NCBI GenBank assembly: GCA_950106755.1
Contig: OX467092.1
Location: 8,618,001 to 8,682,000, forward strand
Length of the DNA stretch: 64,000 nucleotides
Direction of reading: 5' to 3'
Origin: Climacium dendroides
Lineage: Eukaryota; Streptophyta; Bryopsida; Hypnales; Climaciaceae
Of this stretch, positions 22,951 through 33,525 are shown piece by piece. The notes beneath the pieces were generated by a model. That model did not search any database, had not been told where the DNA came from, and saw nothing but the letters and a program-made list of their open reading frames with translations. Numbering within the stretch: position 1 is the first letter of the stretch; each line of letters starts with the position of its first letter. The position numbers were made by a program, and so were the translations under genes.

Positions 22951-24485
22951 CACTAGAAGAAAAAAGGGGGTTTTGCGACTACGCTACACAACTGGTTTTT
23001 CAGTTGCATCGGACATTTGCGACTGGATTGCAACTAGTGATAATTTGGAATTTTGTAGTTGCAGTGGACACTCTAGAATCTAGGAAACGTTTGTAGCAAT
23101 ACACCTTGTCTGTGACTCATTTGCAACTTGTTTGCAACTTGTAAATTTGTAGATTATTAAAACATTAGTCTTAATGATTTATAGATTTCAAAATTTCAAA
23201 TCTACCTTTCTCTAGATTTTAGGTTTCAAATCCACCTTTTTGTAGATTTTAGGATTTTAAATCTACTTTTTTTCTAGATTTCTAAATTTCAGATCTACTT
23301 TTTTCAAGATTTTAGAATTTCAAATCTACCTTTTTCTAGATTTCAGAACTTTTGAACTACCTTCTTCCTAGATTTCAAAAATTCAAAAATTGGTATTTAA
23401 TAGATTTCATTAGTTTAGGAAACTTTACAATTTTATAGATTTTAAAGTTTCTTAATTTTCAATTTTCTTAAAATTTCTATTGGTTGTAGAATTTTGTATT
23501 CTATAGAATTCTAAATATTATAGAAATCTACAAACTGTAGAAATCTAAGAATTCTACCAACACAATTCATTGCATAAGACAACAATAGCTTACAAGTCTT
23601 ATATGTCCAACTTTAAGGTACTCTTGACAATAGATATGGGACAACTGAGATACTAAAAAATGATTAAGAAGCAACTAAGATATTGAAAAACAACTAATAA
23701 ACAACTAATGTATGACTTAACAATGACTAGGAAACAACTAAGACAACTAATGCATGACTTAAAAGTGACTAGGAAACAACTAGTTTTACTACTACAAAAC
23801 TCAATTTTTGATTGATTTCAGTAGATAAGTGAAACAAATCTATACAATCAAATCAACAAAATAGCTAAATTTTCTAAGAGTGTAAAATGACTAAAAACCA
23901 AATGGCCAATTTCATTAAAATGGAGACATTCCATTATTTGGCACTTTTAACAGTTTAGATTGTGCAATCTGAAATCTATATCCATCCTAGATTTCTAAAA
24001 TCTATAAAAGTCCTAGATATCTAAAATCTAGATTTTTACTAATTTTTTAAAATCCCACAATCTAAAATCTATATCAGTCCTAGATTTTTGAAATCTATAA
24101 ATGTTCTAGATGTACATAATCTATATTAGTCTTAGATGTCATTTTGCAATTGAAAACCCACAGTTTGAAAAATTGCACAGAGAAATATAGAATGCTACCA
24201 TTTTAATGAAATTTGCCATACAACTAAAGTACAACTAGAAAGCAACTAGGAAATGACTAGAAAATGACTAAGAAATAACTTTGGTCATTTTATAGTTGCA
24301 ATTTTTCTCTAGTTGTTTCCTAGTCATTTTTACAACTATAGATTGACTGCTTTGCGACAAAAACAATAATATAAAACAATTAAATTAAATTTGGTGCAAA
24401 TAGAGAGGATTTCAGTCGCAGGATAGTTGTATAGGACACTAGTCGCAGAACGGCCGGTTGTGGCAGACACGTTTTTCTTCTAGTG
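22951..24485. mobile_element. Non-autonomous CACTA element 2, in an intron of the methyltransferase gene
   Basis: Ends CACTAGAAGAAAAAA at 22951 and TTTTTCTTCTAGTG ending at 24485, with TAA direct repeats at 22948-22950 and 24486-24488. It shares subterminal sequence with element 1 (TTTTGCGACT near the left end; GTTGTATAGGACAC near the right). The interior is A/T-rich without coding sequence. It sits in the 22887-24557 intron and leaves both splice sites intact. Confidence 0.88.
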
Positions 24486-25930
24486 TAACTCACAAGTTCA
24501 GAATGGGACCATGAACGTCTTCAATTGTACATTTTTAGCATGCATTGTACTCTGCAGATCGAAGATGCAGCAGTGGAGTACTTCGACTCGGTGGTGAAGC
24601 AGGACAACATCACTGTGAACTACAGCATTCCAATGCAACCACAGTACTTGGTAGAGTACATAGAAGGGTGGAGGCGCACAATTTGGGAGCACGGGTTTCA
24701 GACATATTTCAAAGGGCACAATTACTTCAAAAAGGGGGACTCATTCATGGCTCACGAAGCGTCAGCCGCTGTTGTGCGCAGAGTTTTGTACCGGTGAGTT
24801 CCACTATCTGAATACTGGAATATGTCTAATAACTTGGTGGACAGCAAGTTATTGTAAAAATCACTATACTATTTGAAGTCCATTATAATGAGGTTTCAAA
24901 TGTTCACTTCAACTCTAACTCCTTATTTTAGAACCTTTCGGTATACAATTGTATGATAATTCTCTTCTGCAACGTCTCCATTAGGCCCTTATACTGGAAA
25001 TGCATTCATTTTTCACAAGTTCGTTGGTCTTACCATCCAGATTTGCTCACAGATGTATGTTGTAGAGATTCCATGATCATCATTTACATTCTCCTAAATG
25101 CAAAATCATACTTGTACTGTAGATATTTCAAATTTGAGCTCGAAGGAAAAGGAGCCATCGATCGCTCAGACCTTCCCCCCTTCCTATCATCATATCTGGA
25201 TCGCACATCCAATTCTTGTATGTTCACCGCACACCAGCTCCGCACCTACACCACAGCTCATCTCAGCGGTGGAGGATGGTACTTGGATTGTCTCCTCGAG
25301 TTCACTCCTCCTTCCGAGGTTGAATTCAGGAGATCTTTGGACGGGAAAGGGGTCCTGGACTTAGAGATCAATGAGTTTACAGGCCTGGATGACAAAGCGA
25401 GAAAGAAGGCCATTGCAAGGAGGGATTTTCTGGACCGGAAGAAAGAGGCGCGGGTCCAAGTCCACCTTGAAGCGAAGGAGATGAAGGCATCCGAGCTTGT
25501 TGACAAAAAGGTGGCAAAAGAAAAGGAAGAGAAGGGTAAAGGCAAGGGAAAGGGAAAGAAGAAGGAGGAAGCGGGAGGCGAGGTGGTACCATCTTCCACC
25601 GCAAATGAAGATTCACAGGCGCAAAGTGAAGTACAGAAGAAGGCTACTCTCCTACAGCTCACCGAGGAAGTTATCACTCGTATGACACAAGCCATGGTCA
25701 TTACAGAAGGTGATGTTTCTAAGACGGAGGATTTGATCCTCAACATCTCCATCGAAGTCTTGGCAAAAGACATGGTCGAGGAGAAGCCCACGTGGTACAA
25801 CGAGGTGCTGCATTTCTTGAAAAAGGTATGCATATGCATCTTTGTACTCAAAAGCGCATTTTATGCTTTCATGTCTCATGAATGTTTTCTGTGCTTATTT
25901 TTAACTTCACCATATTCTACATATTTGCAG

Positions 25931-26951
25931 ATGTCGGCCGGAAAGACTCGCATGTTCGAGGGAGTGCCAAATGCTCGACCGGGGGTGGATGTCATATTCA
26001 TTGACTGTCCGGAGAACTTATCCGTGCCTGGGCTCTCTACACCGGCCCATGAGGTGCCAATGTGGAATGCAGATGCTGATGATGAGGCTCTCCAGTTGGC
26101 ATGTAGCTTTGCCGCAGAGCATCTACAAGATGATGGGTGCATCATTCTATTTCACTCCTACAACATCAAATCCAAAGAGAACATTGCTGGGGTATGTGAG
26201 GCGTATGACTTGTTGATGAAGAAGGACTGGATGGGGATGAACCACATGCACATCACCTCGGCTATAGACAACACAAAGATGGTAATTTTCATAGAATTTT
26301 GTCTCCTTTTATGAACAAGTTGCAATGCACTCCATTCAATGCATTCTTACGTACATTTGCTATGGACGTTGCAGACACAGAAGTTTGGAATCACCCTCCT
26401 CGTGAAGGACCTCGACTCCAAAGGAAAATCCAAATTTTCCTTCAAAAAGACTAACACCACAATGAAGGCTGGTGTGGACTTGGCTATCGATGACATGTTG
26501 ATCAATTACACCCATGCAGATGACGTGGCTATGAATGGAAACAAACCTTGGCGAGGCTCATGCAAAAAAGATCCAAGGTTCTTCACTATCCTCTTGGAGG
26601 CAACAAGCGTTCCAGGAGACTTGATTCTGGATTGTACCGCATCTACAGGTAATGATTCCATTCAGAAGTTTACTCCTCCAAATGTGTTCTTCCAATTCTT
26701 TCATGGAACTAAGTCATTTTGATTTCACTGCCTCCAAGTGCATGTATTACGGCTTGCCGTGGCATCGGCCACCACATTGTGGCTTTGGAAGGGAATAAAG
26801 ACATTTATGATGCCATTCTGAAACCCATGAGGAAGTCACCAACACCCGTAGTGGTGACACCAACTGTGCCACCAATAGTTCACCTTTCACAAGATCCGGA
26901 GGATATGCCAGTGGTGCCTTGCAAATTCATTCGCAAGGGAAAATCTAGTAA
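25931..26951 (+). CDS. Methyltransferase-domain exons 10 to 12
   Basis: Exon 10 holds VDVIFIDCPENLSV (motif IV position) and CIILFHSYNIKSKENIAG. Exon 11 (26375-26648) holds GITLLVKD and ends LILDCTAST. Exon 12 holds ACRGIGHHIVALEGNKDIYDAIL, the usual strand-helix following motif I. The order matches the N6_N4_Mtase family. In that family motif IV is normally D/S/N-P-P-Y/F; here it is DCPE, so catalysis may be lost or altered. The exon 11-12 join is uncertain: the acceptor CTAAG at 26709-26713 keeps the frame, but a more natural start would be near 26738, one base out of phase. Confidence 0.65.
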
Positions 26952-27524
26952 GTAAGTTGGCATTTTCTTTCATCTTTGCTTGGATGAAGACTTTCATGTT
27001 CTACAATATTGACAACATGTCTTTTTCCATTGCAGAGATGGGAGATTGATGGCAAGGAATGACACCCTACCCCAACTAAGTCTTCTCATCAGTCCGGAAA
27101 AGTCTTTTGAGCTCCCAATCTATGCCGAGCAAATGGCAAGTGCCTTCGCGGAGTTTGGTTGTTCCAAACCCAAACGCCTTAAAGACACTTATGCTCTAAA
27201 TGTCTTACAGTATATAGATGTTTCAGCATCCGAAGGTAGAGAGTCCTCGGAGTCATCTCCGAGTTCTGATTCTTTGATAGAATTCTAAACAACTTAGATT
27301 CATGAGATTGACAAATCTCTTTAATGGGTCAAACTATTATGTGTTGATTTTCATTGTAGTTGGATTTGTGTGTTTATGGATACTTCTTCCATGTGTTCAA
27401 TTTTCTTGCATGTTTTCTACTTGCTTCATTTTCTTCAATTGATAGTATTTTGTCTTTGCCTATAAGAAAGATTGAAAAATAAAAACAGGACACTAAACCG
27501 ACTTTCAAAAATAGATCTCACATT

Positions 27525-27665
27525 AACCACTCTGTACACGGCACAATACCCACGGTCATAGGTCAACTCTACAAGATTCTAAATTTTTTCAATTCATTTT
27601 TTTCACGCTCACAAGTTCGCAGGCTCATAGGCTCAAGCTCATAGGCTTGCCAAATAGCAACCCTG
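27525..27665. repeat. Right terminal inverted repeat of copy A
   Basis: Ends at 27665 next to CCATTGGAGG. Read on the minus strand it begins CAGGGTTGCTATTTGGCAAGC and later contains GAACTTGTGAGCGTG and GACCTATGACCGTGG, matching the left arm. Confidence 0.7.
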
Positions 27666-27675
27666 CCATTGGAGG

Positions 27676-27926
27676 TGTTATGTCATACTAATCATTTCCA
27701 AATTTTAGTGATTTTGTGTGAGATTTCACGACTTGAAGTTGTCAAAAATCTCCTAAGCACTTGGCTTGGAAATAAGTGGTCCATGTGTTGTTTTGAGCTT
27801 TGGATTTTTAATTGAAAGACTTGGGTGGGAACCAAGCTCTAAAAAATTGTAGTGCTTAACTAACCTTGGCAAGCTTTGTCCAAAATTCGGTTCAATCCCG
27901 AAGTTTCGCTCTTCTGCATAATTTTG
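27676..27926 (+). repeat. LTR-like module, continuation after the MULE insertion
   Basis: Resumes after the second CCATTGGAGG. Ends in CCCGAAGTTTCGCTCTTCTGCATAATTTTG, one unit of the 97-bp tandem repeat that continues at 29709 beyond CACTA element 3. So the two pieces were contiguous before the CACTA insertion. Confidence 0.5.
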
Positions 27927-28209
27927 CACTACAACAAAAGCAGTGTTTTATAACTGCAAAATATGACTGCAGTAAGTCGTAAAATCAAAAAATACGACTC
28001 ATGCAGAAATCACTGTAGATGACTCGAAATATGACTGACTGTAGTCGTTTAGAAGCAGTCGCTTCAGACATCAGTCATATTGGCAGTCATATTTTCCAAG
28101 GGATATAAATACCCATTTTTAGCCATAGTATGCCAACATGGCGTATACTTTGACTTTCCTAGGGGAGTCTTGACTTTTTCTTGAGTTACTCGGGCAAACA
28201 AAAAAATCC

Positions 28210-28560
28210 TACGTGGAATATGACTATGGTCAGTCATATTTTTGGATGACGTGGAATATGACTGCGGTCAGTCATATTTTTGGATGACGTGGAATATGAC
28301 TGCGGTTAGTCATATTTTTTAATGACATGGAATATGACTACAGTGAATCATATTTTTTGATGACATGGAATATGACTGCAGTCAGTCATATTTTTGAATG
28401 ACATGGAATATGACTGCAGTGAGTCATATTTTTGGATGACGTGGAATATGACTACAGTCAGTCATATTTTTTGATGACATGGAATATGACTGCAGTCAGT
28501 CATATTTTTTGATGGCATGGAATATGACTGAGGTGAGTCATATTTTGCAGTAATGTAGAA
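28210..28560. repeat. 38-bp palindrome-containing tandem units in CACTA element 3
   Basis: Units of GACGTGGAA followed by the near-palindrome TATGACTGCAGTCAGTCATA and a T run repeat about nine times. Variants replace CAGTC by CGGTC or CAGTG. Such inverted-repeat-rich subterminal arrays are typical of CACTA elements. Confidence 0.85.
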
Positions 28561-28849
28561 TACGACTCTCGTTAGTCATATTTTATGGAATATGACTTCT
28601 GTAAGTCATATTTTTGGCTTCATGAAGTTGCAAGTAGCTTCCAATGTCTTTGTTTCAACTTTTGATGCCTGCATATACAATCAAAGAAATGAGAGGTTAG
28701 TTTTTAGTGATTGAACAACAAAGCCTAACCTTCAAAGATTTACAATCAATACAAAATATGTAGCTCAAGTTTAGGATAGGAAGAATAAGATTGATGATGG
28801 AGGAAACAAGAAAAAAAATATAAGTACTAAGAGATAACAAGAATCAAAA

Positions 28850-29290
28850 GTTAAAATGCAATAAGGAATAAGAAGCAACAACTAAGACACAAGAAGAAAC
28901 AAGAAGCAACACAAAACAAGAAACAACAACTAAGACACAATATGAGGCAACAATTAAGACATAAGAACAAATAAAAAGCAACAATTAAGATACAAGAAGA
29001 AACAAGAAGCACCAACTAAGACATGACAAGAAACAACAAGAAATGAGAGTATAGATGCAATAAGAAGAAATAAGAAGCAAGAACTACAAAACAAGAGGAA
29101 ACAAAAAAACAAGAACTAGGAAGAAGAAAGAGTTCAAATGCAAGAGAAAGAAAGAATTTAGATGCAACAATAAGAAACAAGAAGCATGAACTAGAGAGCA
29201 ACAAGAAACAAGAGTTAAGATGCAACAAAAAGCAACAACAAGTGAGAGCTAAGAGACAATAAAAAGTAAGGAAGAAGAGCCACAAGAAGT
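28850..29290. repeat. A/G-rich low-complexity stretch
   Basis: Variants of ACAAGAAGCAACAACTAAGA repeat irregularly. The minus-strand open frame here (Leu/Ser/Phe-rich) is an artefact of the A/G richness. A short AAACCCTAAAA telomere-like motif follows near 29308. Confidence 0.75.
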
Positions 29291-29708
29291 GGCGGCTAGG
29301 GTTTCAAAACCCTAAAAAAATGACGGCTAGGGTATCAAAATCCTAAAAAAATAGTGATTAGGATTTCAAAATTTTAAATAATGATTTCTTTATATTTTTT
29401 TTGGAATTGCCCAAATTTTTCTTGAATTGCCCAAAAAAAAAAAAAATCACTATTATATGAAAATATTAGTGATAATATGACTCAATGTTCCCAAACATGT
29501 TCCCTACGTTCCCTATGAAGTACTTTGGTATTCCTAATGGCCGTATAGTATACGCTTGTGAAGTACAAGGCGTAGAAATAACTGGCAGTCATATTTTGCA
29601 GTCATATTTCTCCCCAAAGTGTTGGCCTTCAAGAATATGACTACAAGCAGTCGCTAGTCATCCTCAATCATAATTTTGCAGTCATAAAACACTGCCATTG
29701 TTGTAGTG

Positions 29709-29995
29709 TTGGGGCTAAGTATTCATTATCTTTTGTTCCCTCTTTCCCAAAATTCAGGGGCTAAAATCCCCATACGGCAAAGTTTTGCTCGTCCGCATAA
29801 TTTTTGGGGCTAAGTATTCATTATCCTTTGTTCCCTCTCTCTTAAAATTTGGGGGCCAAAACCCCGTATGGTGAAGCTTCGCTCTTCCGCTTAATTTTTG
29901 GGCTAAGTATTCATTATTTTTTATTCCATCTTTTCTAGAATTTGGGAGTATAACTCCTAAGACGGCGAAGCTTTGCCTCTAAACTAATTTTTTCA
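29709..29995. repeat. 97-bp tandem repeat, three units
   Basis: GGGCTAAGTATTCATTAT occurs near 29712, 29808 and 29907, each followed about 60 bases on by an ACGGCGAAGCTTTGC-like segment. Similar CGGCGGAGCTTTG segments form a 61-bp array at 57605, which links the two LTR-like modules. Confidence 0.75.
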
Positions 29996-29999
29996 GTGT

Positions 30000-32900
30000 T
30001 TATTTTCTTTGGATAGGGTCCCTATATGAAGATCCAAGGTGGTGTGGTGTAAAACCAAATACTTGGGATTAATCCCAAAAATTGTGGCGAGCAACAACCA
30101 TCCAAAAATTTAAGAAAAACTAGCTAGCTAGCCAGTTGGCAGTCAAAAGGAGGTTGGTGGTTAAAAAGGGGGTTGTCCACAAGATTGGTAGGTTGTTTGA
30201 TTAAGTGACCTGGTTACTTGATTGAGTGGCCAGGCTACATCATACATCTCAAAACATCAAAACTACATGGGGAAGATATCCAACTAGGTCCTCATCTTGT
30301 TTTGTTTTTATTTTTATTTTTGAAAGAAGGACTAGCTATTTTTTCCCAAAATATCAGAAAATAAAAAATAAAAAATAAAATTCAGAGTGATCAGAGTGAA
30401 GGAGAGGATTAAAATTCATATTATAGCCTGGTCATCTAGGTTTGACCAAGGCTAGAGTGACCTTCTTTGTACACCAAAATTTGCTAGAGAATCTGTGAGG
30501 TAAGAGAGTAAAAAAATTCAGATTTCCATAAAAGTACCAGAGTGATCTAGGCATTGAATGAGTGGAGAAGTGAGGTCTGAAATTTCAGATTGGAAAGTCA
30601 ATCAGGGTTAACTAAGAAGGCTGAGATCTAGAACACATCTAGAGAGTGTTTACAAAGAGTCCAGATCATATTGAAAGAAATTGAAGTGAACCAAAGAAGT
30701 GTTAGGCCTTATAGGAGTGGTTGTGAGGTGTAGTGTTAACCATAGGTATACTGGTTCCCAAATAATTTCCATTTGTTGTGCATCCTTGGCATTCCAACGT
30801 TGACAAAACTCCTTTTTGAAGACAGCTCAACAACCCCAAGCAACAAAAATTCACAAAACAAGTGCAAATGAAGAAGACAAGTACTCTAATAGATTAATAG
30901 GGAAGAAGGAAGAAGGTTGTTAGTATCCTGAACCATAGGGTTGACTTTTGTGACCATAGTTAGTATTTGAATATTTTGACTTTAGGTGAGTTTAGCATTT
31001 GGTTATTAGAAGGAAAAGATTAACAAACTTATTTGGAGTTTCTGTTGACTTTTAAAACCATTAGAAAAATCTTGGAGAAATTAGATTAGATTTTTTGTAT
31101 GTTTTGACTTTTAAAGCCTATTGACAAAAAAAAAGGAAAAGAAAATAGAAGAAAGGGTAAAGAAGCTTAGTTGGCATAGATTAGACTTTAGCAATCCTTT
31201 AAGTTACAATGTAAGTCAAAATCGAGGAGACACAAAATTAGGATTAGACCAATGCATTGGCACATGCATTCAAAATGTATTAGTGTAGATTGTGAAAGAA
31301 GAGGCACTAAAATGGGACATGTCAATGAAATAGAAATTGTTTTAGTAACAATGTCTCAACCCCTTAAGGACTAAGGCCTTTTTTTTCCAAAAATACACTC
31401 AAAACTGTCGTTTCCATTGCAAAGGGCAATTTGGTGACTTGTAGGTAGGTTTTGTGTGAGGTGAGGTTTCAGAGGAGGTGTAGTAGGTGCTTGCATTGTC
31501 TTAGAGTGATGTGTTGCTAAAAGATTGCTGGAATTCAATGACTTTGAGTGCACGTCATTTAAGTAAGGGTTCTTGCAATTTTTGGAGTGAAGTGTGTATT
31601 TAGGGTGAAAGACTGACACTGAGATTTTCCAATGATTGCGAATTTAAGATGTGTTGTTCGAGAATGCTTGAGGAATCTTTTGCCTATTTTGCGATCATAA
31701 ATTTTAGGATAGCAAGGGATTTAGCTGAAGATCAGGGACATGTATGAAAAACAATATTAGATAGTAGTATCAAACACGATTATTCCCCAACATTCTCCAA
31801 CAGTGTCAAAGTTCCCTGTCAAGGGAGCATAAGCGTCTCCTGACAATGCATTTTGTTATAGTAATGGTACTTTTGAGTTGTCTTTTATAGAAAAGAGGCC
31901 TTAGAAATTCAAGGATAATTCCTAAATAGTAAACCATACAATCCACTTTGTGGATGATGAATGTTTTGAAACACATACTTGGCACCCACTTGACATTCAT
32001 TGCAAAATCTACAAGCAAGGTCATGTAACATGTAAATGAAAAGAAAAAAAGAATGCTCTACATGAATCAACAATATGGGTATTTTAGATGAGTTACTATA
32101 AAATTGTATATTTTCAAAACTTTTGGCCGTACTCTCCACAAAGGTAAATTTTTTTTGTTTTTTTTTACTTTTTTGGGTGGGTGGGTATTTTAGATGAGTT
32201 ACTATAAAATTGTATGTTTTCAAAACTTTTGGTCATACTCTCCACAAAGGTAAGTCTTTTTTGTTTTTTTACTTTTTTTTAGGTGAGTTGAGTACTTTGT
32301 CACCCATGATAAGATTTGTTAGTACCACTCAACCTCAACTAAATAAATAATGTGAAATGAACACTACATGTATTCTGAACCCCTAAATGCCCAAGGCCTG
32401 TTTTGAGCTTCTTGAAATTTGCTCTAAATTGAACAAAAAGTCAACATTTTGATGAGTTGTATTAATTTTTTTAATTGTAACTATACAATTTCAAACTAGA
32501 CATGTTAGAGATTGCATAGAAAAAAAACATACAACAATATCACTTACAAATTGAAAGTTTATAATGTTTGATCATCAAGGTGTTAAAACTTTAAAAATCT
32601 TTCAATTCTCTTTTTTTGTATGTCAAATCTAAAAAATTGGTCGCCAAAAAAATATGAAGTTGAAGGGCCTAACATGCATAACTCCAATAATTTGTGGCTT
32701 CTCAAAATTTACTCTACAATTTTTTTAAATGAATTTCCAATGTGATTTTTCCTTTAAGATCTAGTGTATTTGAGACTCATTTCCAAAAGCCCTCAACACT
32801 ATAGAAAGTCAAGATTACAATGGACACCCTTGCACAAAACCTTCAATAGAAAAATCATAATCATTCATTTTCAAAATTGGATTTTTGATACTAAAACTAG

Positions 32901-33520
32901 ACTTCAAAAAGAACTTTAAAAAATATGAAGTATTAAAAATAGCAGCTTAGATGGATATTATTTAACTTCAAAGTATTGTCAACATTTGGTGCCTCGGGCA
33001 ATTAGGGGTTAACTATTCCATAGGAATATGTTTCCAACTCATACGTCGGAAGTAATGAAAGTTGAGAGAATGTATTTATCTACAAGAGCTTGGGAACAAG
33101 AGGACGGTTGAAAAAACTTAGGGTAAGCATGAAAACGTTTTTGCAGATCCGAGGGACAAATTTGACTGAGCGATAGGTAGCCGACATCTTGAGATGCAAG
33201 CACAAGCACAGTTTCAGGAACCTCTACATATGCTGCTCAAGTTACAACACGATGGTCTGACTTAGTGGCCAATATGATATAATCTTGGATGTGATAACAT
33301 CCAAAATCCAGACAGTAGTACAAGGGAAAGGAAAATTCTCGATTATGGGCAAAGGACTCTAAGTCGTTCACAATACAACACACAACTTGAATAGCGGGTG
33401 TGTAAATGGTAAAGTCAGTGATGGCTCTTTGATTTTGGAATTGCTAAAGTGCTACAAACGGTTTACTGCAGCAAATGGGATCTCCGCAGACACTATCCTA
33501 TTTAGCAAAATAGTGCAAGA
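30000..33520. other. Non-coding AT-rich repeat DNA
   Basis: Read on both strands; no credible exon. It contains T and A runs, a CTAGCTAGCTAG patch near 30121 and a short duplicated block at 32077. GAGCATAAGCGTCTCCTGACA near 31826 resembles GAGCGTAAGCGTCTC at 34169, suggesting shared repeat ancestry. Confidence 0.5.
32077..32290. repeat. 106-bp direct duplication
   Basis: The block starting GGGTATTTTAGATGAGTTAC occurs at 32077 and again at 32183 with few changes. It includes CTCCACAAAGGTAA followed by T runs. Confidence 0.85.
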
Positions 33521-33525
33521 AGACA

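Larger units (their letters stand above)
18796..27288 (+). pseudogene. ParB-like / N4-N6-type DNA methyltransferase fusion gene, 13 exons, one internal stop
   Basis: Exons: 18796-18858, 20008-20061, 20613-20954, 21277-21974, 22083-22275, 22387-22581, 22671-22886, 24558-24793, 25123-25825, 25931-26281, 26375-26648, 26714-26951, 27036-27288. All junctions are GT-AG and phases agree; total 3816 nt, 1271 residues. Start context is GCAATGGC. Residues 1-153 are basic then Ser/acidic; about 160-200 very acidic. Residues 230-375 look like a ParB/Srx-type domain, with DDNHRR at 337-342. Residues 790-820 are a Lys/Glu-rich linker. From 900 is a Rossmann-type methyltransferase with motif IV first (VIFIDCPE, 925-928) and motif I last (LILDCTAST, 1103-1108), the permuted order of N4/N6 DNA methylases. 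TAG at 21940-21942 (codon 375) probably replaces CAG. The exon-12 acceptor is uncertain. ParB-methylase fusions are familiar in bacteria and phages; the substrate here is unknown. Confidence 0.7.
9864..27665. mobile_element. MULE-like element (copy A) carrying transposase and ParB-methyltransferase genes
   Basis: Seen directly: an exact 10-bp direct repeat, CCATTGGAGG, at 9854-9863 and 27666-27675. Immediately inside are inverted ends: the left begins CAACGATGCTAGCAGGCGAGC, the right on the other strand CAGGGTTGCTATTTGGCAAGC. Further in, both arms share GACCTATGACCGTGG (10014-10028; reverse complement at 27550-27564). Long inverted ends, a 9-11-bp target duplication and a transposase with DDE-like core and SWIM finger are established hallmarks of Mutator-like elements. 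Two genes diverge from a central 2.5-kb region: transposase on the minus strand, ParB-methyltransferase fusion on the plus strand. Two CACTA insertions (11139 and 22951) add 2.7 kb. The same gene pair and terminus recur in copy B, so the methyltransferase is an established component rather than a chance neighbour. Confidence 0.75.
27927..29708. mobile_element. Non-autonomous CACTA element 3
   Basis: Ends CACTACAACAA at 27927 and TTGTTGTAGTG ending at 29708; direct repeats TTG at 27924-27926 and 29709-29711. The terminal 25 bases (AAGCAGTGTTTTATAACTGC and its inverse) also match. Interior: about nine 38-bp units at 28210-28560 and an A/G-rich stretch at 28850-29290. No transposase ORF. The insertion interrupts a tandem repeat whose neighbouring unit near 29800 preserves the uninterrupted sequence CATAATTTTTGGGGCTAAG. 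Confidence 0.92.

Noticed and set aside
25258..25851. 197-codon minus-strand ORF
   Set aside because: Antisense to the Lys/Glu-rich exon 9 of the methyltransferase gene; Ser/Phe-rich content is the complement of that exon.
21277..27288. Bacterial or plasmid contamination, suggested by ParB and methylase domains
   Set aside because: The gene has a dozen GT-AG introns in consistent phase and sits between MULE ends in plant-type repeat DNA.
29016..29285. Leu/Phe/Ser-rich minus-strand ORF that looks like membrane segments
   Set aside because: Complement of an A/G-rich low-complexity stretch inside a non-autonomous CACTA element.
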